Shown: in pieces, positions 23,456 to 32,142 of the stretch
How the letters are laid out: every line of letters begins with the position of its first letter
Numbering within the stretch: position 1 is the first letter of the stretch
DNA from: an uncultured Methanomicrobiales archaeon
GTDB taxonomy: Archaea; Halobacteriota; Methanomicrobia; Methanomicrobiales; Methanospirillaceae
Assembly (NCBI GenBank): GCA_949320185.1
Contig: CASGHK010000009.1
Coordinates: forward strand, 1 to 32,718
Direction: 5' to 3'
DNA length: 32,718 nucleotides
Program-made: the position numbers and the translations under genes
The notes under the pieces: model-generated
Database searches by the model: none
Seen by the model: the letters and a program-made list of their open reading frames with translations, nothing else
What the model was told of the DNA's origin: nothing

Positions 23456-24718
23456 CTACAGGTCCTCATCCAGCACGAGCTCCGGCGGACCACGGCAGAG
23501 CGGCCGGGCGAGGTGGCGGCGGGCGACCGGGGGGACTTCGTACCACCCGGGTCCGATCGACCGCTCTTCGACGGCTCGCTCCGGATGAATGGTCCGCGCC
23601 CCACACCTCCGGCACTTGAACCCCTTGCCGGTGCCGGCGCTCGTCGTTCGCTTCCCGCAGGACGGGCAGGGCGGGGGACGGAGGGCGACCGCTTCGGCGA
23701 TGGAGACGACGCATAGTTTCTCGAGGTTGAGGGAGCCGTGGCGGAACGAGCCGCAGGCGATCACCCGGTCCCCGGGACGGAGCGCCCGGACCCCCTCGCG
23801 GAACCCCTTCGTCGGCTCGTAGGCCATGCACCGGAGCTGCTCGCCCCCGTCCTCGATCAACAGGGTGACATGCCCCCCCTCCCCGGTTGACGGGAGACTG
23901 GATATCGTGCCGGCGACTGTGTACGACCGCCCCTCGTGGAGCGCTCCGCAGGTCCCCCGGACCAGGTGGGCATCGGTCCCCTGGTTCGTGACCCAGCAGG
24001 CCTCCAGCGCGGCCGGCTCGGCGACGACGAGCTCCCTCGCCTGTCGCACCCAGTACGGGCTCTCGCCCCGAATCCCGAACAGGACCGGGTCCGGGGTGTG
24101 CGGAACGCAGACGACCACCCGGTTCTCGCGATCGACCGAGTCCCAGGTATGGGGGGCAGTCGCCGCCTCCGCGGCGAAGAGCGATGTCGGGTCAACCTCA
24201 CGGGGCGTCCCCCATCGGGCCGGCTCGCGGTAGACGAGGAGTTCATACGTGTGGTCGGGAAACTCAGCCGCCGCTGCCGCCGTCGCCCCGATCAACCCTC
24301 GCCCGTTCCCATACCCCCGATACCGGGCCCCGGCGGCGTCGAGGGCCCGGAGGGCCTCGTCGACCAGACAGAGGTCGGTGACCGCCCGGGTGTAGAACGC
24401 GGGCGGGAGTGGATGTTCCGTGACGACAACCCCGGGGTTGGTCATTGGTGCGTCCAGGGGGGCGTGCTCCTCGACCAGGGCACAGGCGACCCTGAACGCC
24501 TCCCCCGGGTCGCCATCGGCGAGGATGGCGATCGCCGCATTCCCCCGCGTCCGGAAGGGGGCGTTCGGATTGAGGCGGACGAGACGGCGCTCCCTCACCA
24601 GGAAATCCCGGCTTTCGAGCCGCTCCGCGAGGACGGCTCCGAGCCAGGTGGTGCAGAGCCCCGAGGCCGCATCCGTGTCGTCGAGCCCAATCCGGAATCC
24701 ACCGGCCCCGATCGCCAT
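23456..24718 (-). CDS. tiaS: tRNA(Ile2) 2-agmatinylcytidine synthetase TiaS
   Basis: This 420-aa enzyme joins agmatine to C34 of tRNA-Ile2(CAU), letting it read AUA and not AUG. The N-terminal FRIGLDDTDAASGLCTTWLG (8-27) is the kinase-like catalytic signature of TiaS. A ferredoxin-like domain with NPNAPFRTRGNAAI follows, then an OB fold (about 270-345, YTVAGTISSLP...) and a zinc ribbon CPSCGK...KCRRCG (about 350-373). Its probable substrate is encoded at 1309-1383. It is divergent from the HTH regulator with 39 bases between start codons. Confidence 0.95.
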   Translation of the reverse strand: MAIGAGGFRIGLDDTDAASGLCTTWLGAVLAERLESRDFLVRERRLVRLNPNAPFRTRGNAAIAILADGDPGEAFRVACALVEEHAPLDAPMTNPGVVVTEHPLPPAFYTRAVTDLCLVDEALRALDAAGARYRGYGNGRGLIGATAAAAAEFPDHTYELLVYREPARWGTPREVDPTSLFAAEAATAPHTWDSVDRENRVVVCVPHTPDPVLFGIRGESPYWVRQARELVVAEPAALEACWVTNQGTDAHLVRGTCGALHEGRSYTVAGTISSLPSTGEGGHVTLLIEDGGEQLRCMAYEPTKGFREGVRALRPGDRVIACGSFRHGSLNLEKLCVVSIAEAVALRPPPCPSCGKRTTSAGTGKGFKCRRCGARTIHPERAVEERSIGPGWYEVPPVARRHLARPLCRGPPELVLDEDL

Positions 24719-24757
24719 GATTATTACTCCAGTGGGCGATACGTCTCATTAAGGCCG
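24719..24757. promoter_or_regulatory. Compact divergent promoter between tiaS and the HTH regulator
   Basis: Thirty-nine bases separate the start codons. TTATTA near 24721 could serve the plus-strand gene, leaving a leader of a few bases. CTTAATG near 24747-24753 on the minus strand could serve tiaS with little or no leader. The polymerase sites would overlap. Confidence 0.4.
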
Positions 24758-25675
24758 ATGGTCCAGGAACGGCTCGTCAACAAGGCGGTCAGCGTCCTTC
24801 TCATGGCAGGATTCGCCTGCTCGGAGCGGTGTAGCATCCGTCCACGCTCGTTCGATCTGATAGCGAAGCGTGAGGAGTTCCTCCTGATCATAAAGGTCGC
24901 GAGCCCTATCGACAACGTCTCCGAGGAGATTGCGCGTGACCTGGACCTGGTGGCGACCCACCTCTCCGGACTGCCACTGATCATCGGCGAACGGGGGCGC
25001 GACGCAGAGCTCGAGCGCGGCGCGGTCTATCTACGGTACGGGATCGCCGCCGTCAATCCCGAGACACTCTACGACTACTTCGTCGAAGGGGTGCCCCCGC
25101 TCGTCTATGCATCGCCCGGCGGCCTCTACGTCAACATCGATGGTGACGTCCTCCGCGAGCTGCGCGAGGCGCGGGACCTCTCACTCGGCGACCTGGGGCA
25201 TGTACTCGGGGTCTCACGGCGCACGATCAGCAAGTACGAGGCCGGGATGGGAACGACCCTCGAGATGGCGATCAAACTCGAGGAGTTCTTCGACGCCGAG
25301 GTGATCGAGTCGATCGACCTTCTCAACTACTCGTCCCACTTCGAACCCTACCCTCCCGGTGAGCCCTCCCCCGAGTCGGCGGCGCTCACCGCGCTCCAGC
25401 GGCTCGGCCTCCAGATCCACCACCTCCGCCGGGCCCCGTTCCAGGCGATGGCCCACTACAAGGAACAGACGATCCTTGCGGGCTGCGGTTCAGCCCAAAA
25501 GGTGGTCAAGCGTGCCAGCCTGATCGGGAACCTCTCCGAGATCACGCGGACGCACGCACTCTGCGTCACGGTCGAGGAGGTCCGGCAGAAGCGAATCGGA
25601 CGAACCCTCCTGATCGGGCCCGAAGCGCTCAGCCGGCTCGAGGACGGCCAGGACCTCCTCGATCTGATCGGTTGA
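24758..25675 (+). CDS. Archaeal HTH transcriptional regulator (COG1395 type)
   Basis: A 305-aa protein. Residues about 130-180 are an XRE-like helix-turn-helix: VLRELREARDLSLGDLGHVLGVSRRTISKYEAG. The N-terminal part (about 5-120) has VSVLLMAGFACSERC...SFDLIAKREEFLLIIKVAS, a strand order that recalls the restriction-endonuclease fold but without a complete nuclease active site. The C-terminal third is conserved but unassigned. It belongs to the family of putative archaeal HTH regulators (COG1395). The start at 24758 is preceded by a likely promoter shared with tiaS; the thermosome gene follows after its own TATA box. Confidence 0.87.
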   Translation: MVQERLVNKAVSVLLMAGFACSERCSIRPRSFDLIAKREEFLLIIKVASPIDNVSEEIARDLDLVATHLSGLPLIIGERGRDAELERGAVYLRYGIAAVNPETLYDYFVEGVPPLVYASPGGLYVNIDGDVLRELREARDLSLGDLGHVLGVSRRTISKYEAGMGTTLEMAIKLEEFFDAEVIESIDLLNYSSHFEPYPPGEPSPESAALTALQRLGLQIHHLRRAPFQAMAHYKEQTILAGCGSAQKVVKRASLIGNLSEITRTHALCVTVEEVRQKRIGRTLLIGPEALSRLEDGQDLLDLIG

Positions 25676-25683
25676 CAACAATT

Positions 25684-25691
25684 TTTATATA
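25684..25691 (+). promoter_or_regulatory. Strong TATA box of the thermosome gene
   Basis: TTTATATA lies in an AT-rich island directly after the upstream stop codon. Transcription should begin near 25712-25716, giving a leader of about 18 bases that contains the ribosome binding site AGGTGA (25721-25726). Confidence 0.75.
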
Positions 25692-25731
25692 GAACTACAA
25701 ACCAAAATTATCGACACATCAGGTGATACTC

Positions 25732-27396
25732 TTGTCGCAACAGCTTACCGGACAGCCGATCTTCATCCTCAGGGAAGGGTCCTCGCGCACCCGCGGACGC
25801 GACGCGCAGGGCAACAACATCGCCGCGGCGAAGGCCGTTGCGAACGCAGTCAGGACAACACTCGGCCCGAAGGGCATGGACAAGATGCTCGTCGACACGA
25901 TCGGCGACGTCGTGATTACGAACGACGGCGTCACGATCCTGAAGGAGATGGACATCGAGCACCCCGCTGCCAAGATGATGGTCGAGGTTGCCAAGACGCA
26001 GGACGACGAGGTAGGCGACGGCACCACGACGGCCGTCGTGATCGCCGGCGAACTCCTGAAGCGCGCCGAGGAACTCCTCGACCAGGACGTCCACCCCACC
26101 GTGATCGCGCACGGGTACCGCCAGGCGGCCGAAAAGGCACAGGCGATCCTCCAGGAGATCGCGATCCCCGTCAAGAAGGGTGACCTCGCGCTCCTCAAGA
26201 AGATCGCCGAGACCGCGATGACCGGCAAGGGCGCCGAAGCCTCGAAGGACAAGCTGACCGAGCTGGTCGTCAAGGCTGTCAGCATGGTCGCCGAGGACGA
26301 CGGTGCGGTCGATAAGGACAACATCAAGGTCGAGAAGAAGGTCGGCGGGTCGATCCACGACTCTGAGATCATCGAGGGCATGCTGATCGACAAGGAGCGG
26401 GTCCACCCGGCCATGCCGAAGAAGGTCGAGAACGCGAAGGTCCTCCTCCTCAACGCCGCTGTCGAGTTCAAGAAGACCGAGGTCGACGCCGAGATCAACA
26501 TCACGAGTCCCGACCAGCTCCAGGCCTTCCTCGACGAGGAGGAGCGGATGATCCGTTCGATCGTCGACAAGATCGTCTCCTCGGGTGCGACCGTCCTCTT
26601 CTGCCAGAAGGGCATCGACGACATTGCGCAGCACTACCTTGCCAAGGCGGGCATCTTTGCCATCCGCCGCGTCAAGAAGTCCGACATGGAGAAACTCGCC
26701 CGGGCGACCGGCGCCTCGCTCGTCTCCTCTATCGACGCGATCTCGCCCGATGAACTCGGCATGGCCGGGCTTGTCGAGGAGAAGAAGCTCGCGGGCGAAG
26801 AGATGACCTATGTCACGGGATGCCAGAACCCCAAGGCGGTCACGGTCCTCGTGCGCGGCGGCACCGAGCATGTGGTCGACGAGCTCGACCGAGCGCTCGA
26901 GGACGCGATCCGCGTCGTCTCGGTCGTCATCGAGGACGGCAAGTTCGTCGCCGGCGGCGGCTCCCCAGAGACCGAGCTCTCGCTCCGGCTCAAGGATTAC
27001 GCCGCATCGGTCGGCGGACGGGCCCAGCTCGCTATCGAAGCCTTCGCCACGGCCCTCGAGATCATCCCGCGCACCCTGGCCGAGAACGCCGGCCTCGACC
27101 CCATCGACATGCTGGTCGAGCTCCGCGCGGCCCACGAGAAGGGCCAGAAGACCGCCGGCCTCGACGTCTTCGCCGGGCACCCAGGTGACATGCAGGATGC
27201 CGGTGTGATCGAGCCCCTGCGCGTCAAGACCCAGGCGATCTCCTCGGCTGCCGAAGCCGCCGTCATGATCCTCCGGATTGACGATGTCATCGCCGCTTCC
27301 AAGTCGGCACCCCCCGCGGGTGGCGACATGGGCGGTATGGGCGGCATGCCCGGTGGCATGGGTGGCATGGGCGGTATGGGCGGCATGGACTTCTGA
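25732..27396 (+). CDS. thsA: Thermosome subunit (group II chaperonin)
   Basis: A 554-aa subunit of the double-ring archaeal chaperonin that folds proteins using ATP. The apparatus is complete: [13 protein letters not shown] (equatorial nucleotide site), [31 protein letters not shown] with the catalytic Asp, and AGGGSPE near residue 407. The glycine-methionine tail (GGM repeats ending MDF) fills the cavity. The start is TTG at 25732, because AGGTGA ends five bases before it and family members begin with SQQL-G-QPIFIL; a GTG at 25723 would overlap that site. The strong promoter suits a highly expressed heat-shock gene. Confidence 0.97.
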   Translation: MSQQLTGQPIFILREGSSRTRGRDAQGNNIAAAKAVANAVRTTLGPKGMDKMLVDTIGDVVITNDGVTILKEMDIEHPAAKMMVEVAKTQDDEVGDGTTTAVVIAGELLKRAEELLDQDVHPTVIAHGYRQAAEKAQAILQEIAIPVKKGDLALLKKIAETAMTGKGAEASKDKLTELVVKAVSMVAEDDGAVDKDNIKVEKKVGGSIHDSEIIEGMLIDKERVHPAMPKKVENAKVLLLNAAVEFKKTEVDAEINITSPDQLQAFLDEEERMIRSIVDKIVSSGATVLFCQKGIDDIAQHYLAKAGIFAIRRVKKSDMEKLARATGASLVSSIDAISPDELGMAGLVEEKKLAGEEMTYVTGCQNPKAVTVLVRGGTEHVVDELDRALEDAIRVVSVVIEDGKFVAGGGSPETELSLRLKDYAASVGGRAQLAIEAFATALEIIPRTLAENAGLDPIDMLVELRAAHEKGQKTAGLDVFAGHPGDMQDAGVIEPLRVKTQAISSAAEAAVMILRIDDVIAASKSAPPAGGDMGGMGGMPGGMGGMGGMGGMDF

Positions 27397-27453
27397 AGTC
27401 TCTGCCCATCCTCCCTTATCTCCGGCCTATCATAACCTCCTTTCATAAACGCC

Positions 27454-27463
27454 CTATTTTTCC
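27454..27463 (+). terminator. T-rich terminator after the thermosome gene
   Basis: CTATTTTTCC, with five T residues, lies about 60 bases after the stop, downstream of a pyrimidine-rich tract. The remaining gap up to 27567 shows no gene. Confidence 0.4.
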
Positions 27464-27567
27464 TCATACTGACTCCTTCTACCGAATTCGAACGAGCGTG
27501 AAACCCCGTTCCTCTTCAGCACAGCCGGCGCGTACGCTCGAGGTCCTGCGCCGGAGGCAGTGCCCCC

Positions 27568-28968
27568 TCAAAAGATGGTGTTCTCCGCCGCCTCCCATCG
27601 CCGCACTGCTGCACGGACAAGGAGGTGGGCCGGACCGAGAAGGGCGAGCGCCACGAGGCCGAGCCAGGGATTGACGAGGGCGAGCACGACGAGGCCGACA
27701 ACGGGCAGGCCGACGGCAGCCAGGTAGGTGACGAGGACACGCGGGTCGTAGACGAGTACGTTCGGCGAGAGGCCCGCGAGATAGACCGTGACACTGACCG
27801 ACCAGGCCGAGACCCCGAGCATCATCGCGAGAGCGGGCAGGCCCACCTCGCCACCGCCCGCAAGGACCGCCGCCCCGAGGACGATGGCGACCGGCACCAC
27901 GTGGAGGAGGGCAAAGAGGCCGAGCTTTGACCGGATGAGGTCCCCGACCGCGACCGGAAGACAGGCATAGGCCCCCGGGGTGTCGAAGGCGGTCAACCAG
28001 GTAAACATCGTCGATGCGAGGACGCCGGTGAGCACGGAGAAGAGGAGGAGGACGCCGTGGGACGGGAGGACCGGGGCGAGCAGCGAGAGGAGAAACCAGC
28101 AGAGGACGAGCGGGATGAGGAGCGAGAAGAGGACCTGCCCGACCCCCCCGCCGCTTCGCCAGAGGTCGAGGAGGTCTTTCGAGGCGAGCGCGGGGAAGGG
28201 CAGGCGGCCGAGTCGGGCATAGAGGACCCCGAACCGATCGGGGTGGCGACGCTCGCTCCCGGTTGGGGCAGGGGAGAAGAGGAGGAGCGAGACGGCGAAC
28301 GCGGCCCCGAGCGCGGCGAGGGTCTGGGCGAGGGCGGACCAGGAGAAGCCCCTGTAGAGAACGAGGGGGAGATATGGCGGGAGCCCGCCGGTCGCGAGCA
28401 GGAGAGCCCCGATCGCCGCGGTGGCCCCGAGCAGGAGCAGCCCGAAGGCAAGCCTCGAGCGGCCCCAGACCGTGGTCAGGAGAAAGAGCCCGGCGAGGCC
28501 CGAGAGGAACGAGAGGGTGAGCGAGAGGAGGAGCCGTAGCACCGCCTCGGTGGAGAGGCCGATGAACGGCGATGCGAGTGCGACCCCAGCGATGACGGGG
28601 AGGATCCAGAGGACCAGGTAATAGACCGTGTCCTTCGCCACGAACGCGGCGAAGATCCTTTGCTCGGAGAGCGGGAGCGTCCGGGCCGCGAATGCGACGA
28701 ACGAGGCCTGGCCGAAACGGCGGTTCATCACCTCGTTCCCGACGAGCCCGAAACCCCCCACCATCGCTCCGAGAAGGAGGAAGAGGACGTGGACTATCGA
28801 GGCGAGGTCGCCAGCCGGCAGGGCCTGGTCCACGACCGGGACCAGGAAGGCGCCCATAAAGGCCATCGCCCCGACCAGCACGGGGAGGAGGGCGAACATC
28901 GCCGGCCCGAAGAGGACCGCGTGTACACGCCACTCCTCGCGGACCATCGCGATAAAGAGGTCAAGCAT
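27568..28968 (-). CDS. ABC transporter permease
   Basis: A 466-aa, extremely hydrophobic protein with about ten or more predicted membrane segments in two blocks. Between the blocks is a cytoplasmic stretch (SPAPTGSERRHPDRFGVLYARLGRLPFPALASKDLLDLWRS, around residues 220-260). The start ATG at 28968 overlaps the ATPase stop by eight bases; upstream in-frame sequence lies inside the ATPase gene in another frame and is not coding. The architecture suits an exporter-type permease (ABC-2-like). The substrate cannot be told. Confidence 0.85.
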   Translation of the reverse strand: MLDLFIAMVREEWRVHAVLFGPAMFALLPVLVGAMAFMGAFLVPVVDQALPAGDLASIVHVLFLLLGAMVGGFGLVGNEVMNRRFGQASFVAFAARTLPLSEQRIFAAFVAKDTVYYLVLWILPVIAGVALASPFIGLSTEAVLRLLLSLTLSFLSGLAGLFLLTTVWGRSRLAFGLLLLGATAAIGALLLATGGLPPYLPLVLYRGFSWSALAQTLAALGAAFAVSLLLFSPAPTGSERRHPDRFGVLYARLGRLPFPALASKDLLDLWRSGGGVGQVLFSLLIPLVLCWFLLSLLAPVLPSHGVLLLFSVLTGVLASTMFTWLTAFDTPGAYACLPVAVGDLIRSKLGLFALLHVVPVAIVLGAAVLAGGGEVGLPALAMMLGVSAWSVSVTVYLAGLSPNVLVYDPRVLVTYLAAVGLPVVGLVVLALVNPWLGLVALALLGPAHLLVRAAVRRWEAAENTIF

Positions 28969-29689
28969 GGCCCCGGTCCTGCCGGACCAGCTCGAGAAAG
29001 ACCTCGGGCAGGTGCCGGCCCGTCTGGCGGAGCTCGTCGGGCGTGCCGGTAGCGAACAGCCGGCCCCGGTGCAGGACCGCGTAGCCGGTGCAGACCTCCT
29101 CGGCCACCTCGAGGATGTGGGTCGACAGGAAGATCGTGTTCCCCTTCTCGACGTACTCGACCAGGAACTCCTTGACCTGGTGCTGGACGATCGGGTCGAA
29201 GTTGACAAGGGGCTCGTCGATCAGGGCGAGACGCGGCGAGTGGAGAAAGGCCTGCGCGAACATCAGCTTCTGGCGCGTCCCCCGCGAGAGATCCTTGCAG
29301 AGTACGTCCCGCTTATCGCCGAAGTCCAGAAAGTCGAACCACCAGTCTGCGGCCTTCTCTACCCCTGCGAACCCCCGGACGGCGGCGACGAAGCGAAGGT
29401 ACTCGGCGGCGGTAAGAAAGGAGGGCGGCGTCTCCTGCTCGGGGATGATCCCGACCCGGCGCCTGACCTCGACCGGGTCTGCCGCCGTGTCCACCCCGAG
29501 CACCGTGGCCGTGCCGGCCGAGGGGCGTGTCTGTCCGGTCAACATCCTGATCGTCGTCGATTTTCCCGAGCCGTTCGGGCCGAGCAGGCCGAAGAGCGCG
29601 CCCTCAGGCACCTCGAGATCGAGTGAATCGACCGCGACTGTCTCGCCGTAGCGCTTCGAGAGGCCCTTCGCCTCTACCACCAAGGCCAT
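28961..29689 (-). CDS. ABC transporter ATP-binding protein
   Basis: A 242-aa ATPase with Walker A GPNGSGKS (about 38-45), Q-loop IPEQE (about 82-86), a signature motif in the variant form LSRGTRQK (normally LSGGQ), Walker B LALIDEP, and switch His in STHILE. It resembles the CcmA/NatA-type exporters with one NBD. It precedes and overlaps the permease gene, so the two form one transporter, probably two copies of each subunit. Confidence 0.92.
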   Translation of the reverse strand: MALVVEAKGLSKRYGETVAVDSLDLEVPEGALFGLLGPNGSGKSTTIRMLTGQTRPSAGTATVLGVDTAADPVEVRRRVGIIPEQETPPSFLTAAEYLRFVAAVRGFAGVEKAADWWFDFLDFGDKRDVLCKDLSRGTRQKLMFAQAFLHSPRLALIDEPLVNFDPIVQHQVKEFLVEYVEKGNTIFLSTHILEVAEEVCTGYAVLHRGRLFATGTPDELRQTGRHLPEVFLELVRQDRGHA

Positions 29690-29760
29690 GAAGAGTCATG
29701 GTCCGTGTCGGGTAATGAAGCGTGGCGTCGAGCTCCTGGACATTGCAGCGTTCAGGTTGA

Positions 29761-31518
29761 TCAGGTCGACGAGTCCCCGGGTACGGACGTGGGGAGGAGG
29801 GCCTGGTGGACCCTGTCTCGCTCCCTGTCGATCTGTTCGCGCGTGGCGCCGAAGTCCTTGAGGATGTACTCGGTCACTGCGAGCGAGACCTCGACCTCGT
29901 CCGAAAGAACCTGGTCCACGCCGGCGTCGCAGAGCTCTCCACATTCGCGCAGGAACTCCGTCCGGGCGATCACGCGAACTTCCGGGTTGATCTCTCTCGC
30001 CATCCGGACGATCTCCCGGCTCCCCTGAATCTGCGGCGTGCTGAGAACGAGCACGCGAGCCCCTTCCATGCCGGCCTCGACGAGGGTCTCCAGGCGGGCA
30101 GCGTCTCCGTAGATCGCCCTGATCCCCTGCTCTTTGAGCGAACGGACTGTGTTCACGTTGAGCTCGACTACGGTGACGCCGATCCCATTCTCTCGAAAGA
30201 GCCTGACCAGGGTCTGCCCAACGGGCCCGTAGCCCACGACGACCGCGTGAAACCGGTCCGGAGAGACGGGCGGCAGCTCCGGCTCGCCGTCGACGTCCGG
30301 GGCTGTGCGGGCACGGATCCGCCGGGCCATGCGCGGTGCGCGCCGCTCCATCCACCGCTCGATCCCTACCTTTCCGCGATAGAGGAGGGGGTTCAGGGTG
30401 ATCGAGATGATCGCGGCTGCGACGAGGATGTTCGCCGCACTCTCGGGCAATATTCCAAGATCCCGGCCCATGGTCGCGAGTATGAACGAGAACTCCCCGA
30501 TCTGCCCGAGAACGAGGGCCACCGAGAGCGCCACCCGGAGGGGATAGCGCATCAGGACCACCAGGCAGAATGCTGCGAGCGGCTTGCCGATCAGGATGAT
30601 CGCGAGCGCTGCGAGCACCAGGGCGGGCGACTCGAGAAGGCCCTGCCAATCGAAGAGCATACCCACCGAGACGAAGAAGAGGACGGCGAACGCGTCCCGC
30701 ATCGGGATTGCCTCCGTCGCCGCTCGCAGGCTGAAGTCGGAACGGCCGACGACCATGCCCGCTAGGAAAGCCCCGAGGGCCATGGAGACGTCGAAGAGCA
30801 GGGCCGATCCGACCGCGATCGAGAGGGCGATCGCCAGCACGGAGAGCGTGAAGAGCTCGCGAGACCCGGTCTCCGCGACCCGGGTGAGGAGTCGGGGTAG
30901 GCCCCATCCTCCGACGGCGAAGGTGAAGGCCGCGAGCAGTGCGATCTTGAGCGCCGCAAGGCCTGTCACCGCCAGGAGGTCAGCCGGTCCTGCAACGGTC
31001 GAACCGAAGATCACCGGGAGCAGAACGAGGACGAAGACCGTGAAGAGGTCCTCCATCACGAGCCATCCGATCGCAATATGCCCGATCGGTGTCTGCAGGT
31101 CGTTGTTGTCCGAGAGAACGCGGGTCAGCACGACCGTGCTGGCGACGGAGATGGCCAGGCCGAAGACGATGCCGGCCGACCAGGACCAGCCCAGCCCGTG
31201 GAAGACGATCGCGCCGAGCGCTGTCGCGGCCAGACTCTGGACGACGGCCCCAGGAACGGCCACCCTTCTCACCGCCAGGAACTCTTTGAAGTGAAACTGC
31301 AGCCCGACACCGAACATCAACAGGATCACCCCGATCTCGGCGAGCTGTTCGGCCATCTCCAGGTCGGCCACGAAGCCGGGAGTATGAGGACTGACCACGA
31401 TCCCGGCGATGAGATAGCCCACGATGGGGGAGAGCCCCATCCTCTGGGTGAGGTACCCGAAGACCAGGGCTGCCGCGAAACCGCCGGACAGGGTGAGGAT
31501 CAGGTCGATGTTCTGCAC
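29761..31518 (-). CDS. Kef-type cation:proton antiporter with TrkA-N domain
   Basis: A 585-aa CPA2-family antiporter. The first 385 residues hold about 12 membrane helices, with GYLIAGIVVSPHTPG, GVILLMFGVGLQF, ISVASTVVLTRVL and GALFLAGM-like ALGAFLAGMVVGRSDF. The cytoplasmic TrkA-N domain (about 420-545) begins AVVVGYGPVGQTL, a nucleotide-binding Rossmann loop that gates transport. It is of the YbaL/KefB type, moving K+ or Na+ against H+. Start is GTG at 31518; a TATA box 24-32 bases upstream implies an almost leaderless message. Confidence 0.92.
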   Translation of the reverse strand: MQNIDLILTLSGGFAAALVFGYLTQRMGLSPIVGYLIAGIVVSPHTPGFVADLEMAEQLAEIGVILLMFGVGLQFHFKEFLAVRRVAVPGAVVQSLAATALGAIVFHGLGWSWSAGIVFGLAISVASTVVLTRVLSDNNDLQTPIGHIAIGWLVMEDLFTVFVLVLLPVIFGSTVAGPADLLAVTGLAALKIALLAAFTFAVGGWGLPRLLTRVAETGSRELFTLSVLAIALSIAVGSALLFDVSMALGAFLAGMVVGRSDFSLRAATEAIPMRDAFAVLFFVSVGMLFDWQGLLESPALVLAALAIILIGKPLAAFCLVVLMRYPLRVALSVALVLGQIGEFSFILATMGRDLGILPESAANILVAAAIISITLNPLLYRGKVGIERWMERRAPRMARRIRARTAPDVDGEPELPPVSPDRFHAVVVGYGPVGQTLVRLFRENGIGVTVVELNVNTVRSLKEQGIRAIYGDAARLETLVEAGMEGARVLVLSTPQIQGSREIVRMAREINPEVRVIARTEFLRECGELCDAGVDQVLSDEVEVSLAVTEYILKDFGATREQIDRERDRVHQALLPTSVPGDSST

Positions 31519-31541
31519 GTGCCATCAGCATCGTCGTATGG

Positions 31542-31550
31542 TATAAAAAA
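31542..31550 (-). promoter_or_regulatory. TATA box of the Kef-type antiporter gene
   Basis: TTTTTTATA on the minus strand is centred about 28 bases upstream of the GTG start, so transcription should begin at or within a few bases of the start codon. Confidence 0.55.
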
Positions 31551-31652
31551 GGATTATCATCCGGTAATTGTCGGCCCCCGTCCCCTGGGAGTTGCCCTCT
31601 CTGCGAGGGCAGCAGGCGAAGGCTTACGAGGATTGCCCCCAACCTTCTTCCC

Positions 31653-32078
31653 ATGGAGACGGATGAGGAGACGCTGGAGGAAGTCAGGTGCTGCCACCGC
31701 CGGGGACGTCCACGGGTCCGCCGTCTCGTCGCGAGCGGCACCGCTCCCCGATGCTTTCTACCGCAGTGCCGACCCGCACAGACGTCCGAGTCGGTGGAAC
31801 TCCTCCCGGACGAGCTCGAGTGCCTCCGCCTGGTCGACCTTGAGGGGCTCCAGCAGGAGGAGGCGGCGACTGCGCTCGGTGTCTCCCGAAAGACCCTCTG
31901 GCGCGACCTCCACGAAGCGCGGCGCAAGGTCGCCGATGCCCTCCTGAACGGCAAGGCGATCGTGATGTCGGGGTGCTCTGCTCCGCTCGCCGGGGAGTGC
32001 CCCCGCCGGCTCCGTGAGACCTGTCCCCTGGTTGAGGCCTGTCCGTACCGCCCCTCGTCGGACTCTACTTTTAAGTAA
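31653..32078 (+). CDS. UPF0251 (DUF134) family HTH protein
   Basis: A 141-aa protein with the family's basic start (RRGRPRVRRL, 16-25). A sigma-region-4-like helix-turn-helix (about 63-95) reads VDLEGLQQEEAATALGVSRKTLWRDLHEARRKVADALLNGKAI. UPF0251 proteins are probable DNA-binding regulators. Here the C-terminal tail carries extra cysteines (C108, C116, C124, C130), which with C13, C14, C34 and C39 could bind an iron-sulfur cluster or zinc, making redox sensing possible. It is followed after 64 bases by atwA. Confidence 0.88.
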   Translation: METDEETLEEVRCCHRRGRPRVRRLVASGTAPRCFLPQCRPAQTSESVELLPDELECLRLVDLEGLQQEEAATALGVSRKTLWRDLHEARRKVADALLNGKAIVMSGCSAPLAGECPRRLRETCPLVEACPYRPSSDSTFK

Positions 32079-32142
32079 TTCCGCTCATAAGTGTAGTTAT
32101 TCTGTGGTGGGCCATCGGTCCAATGCCGCAGGTGGAGCTTAG

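Noticed and set aside
23452-23466. Hairpin AGGAC-TACAG-GTCCT at the tiaS stop codon as a terminator
   Set aside because: The stem is only five base pairs and no T run follows on the minus strand, so it is not adequate evidence.
25708-27180. Long open frame of about 490 codons antisense to the thermosome
   Set aside because: It mirrors the thermosome reading frame. The translation is Asp/Leu/Arg-biased without domains, a common artefact of GC-rich codon use.
27328-27390. GGM-coding repeat at the end of the thermosome as a microsatellite
   Set aside because: Gly-Met tails are the normal C-terminus of group II chaperonins; the repeat is coding and expected.
27479-28933. Long minus-strand frame overlapping the ABC permease
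   Set aside because: Extremely Arg/Pro-rich low-complexity translation; the permease frame in the same place has clear membrane helices.
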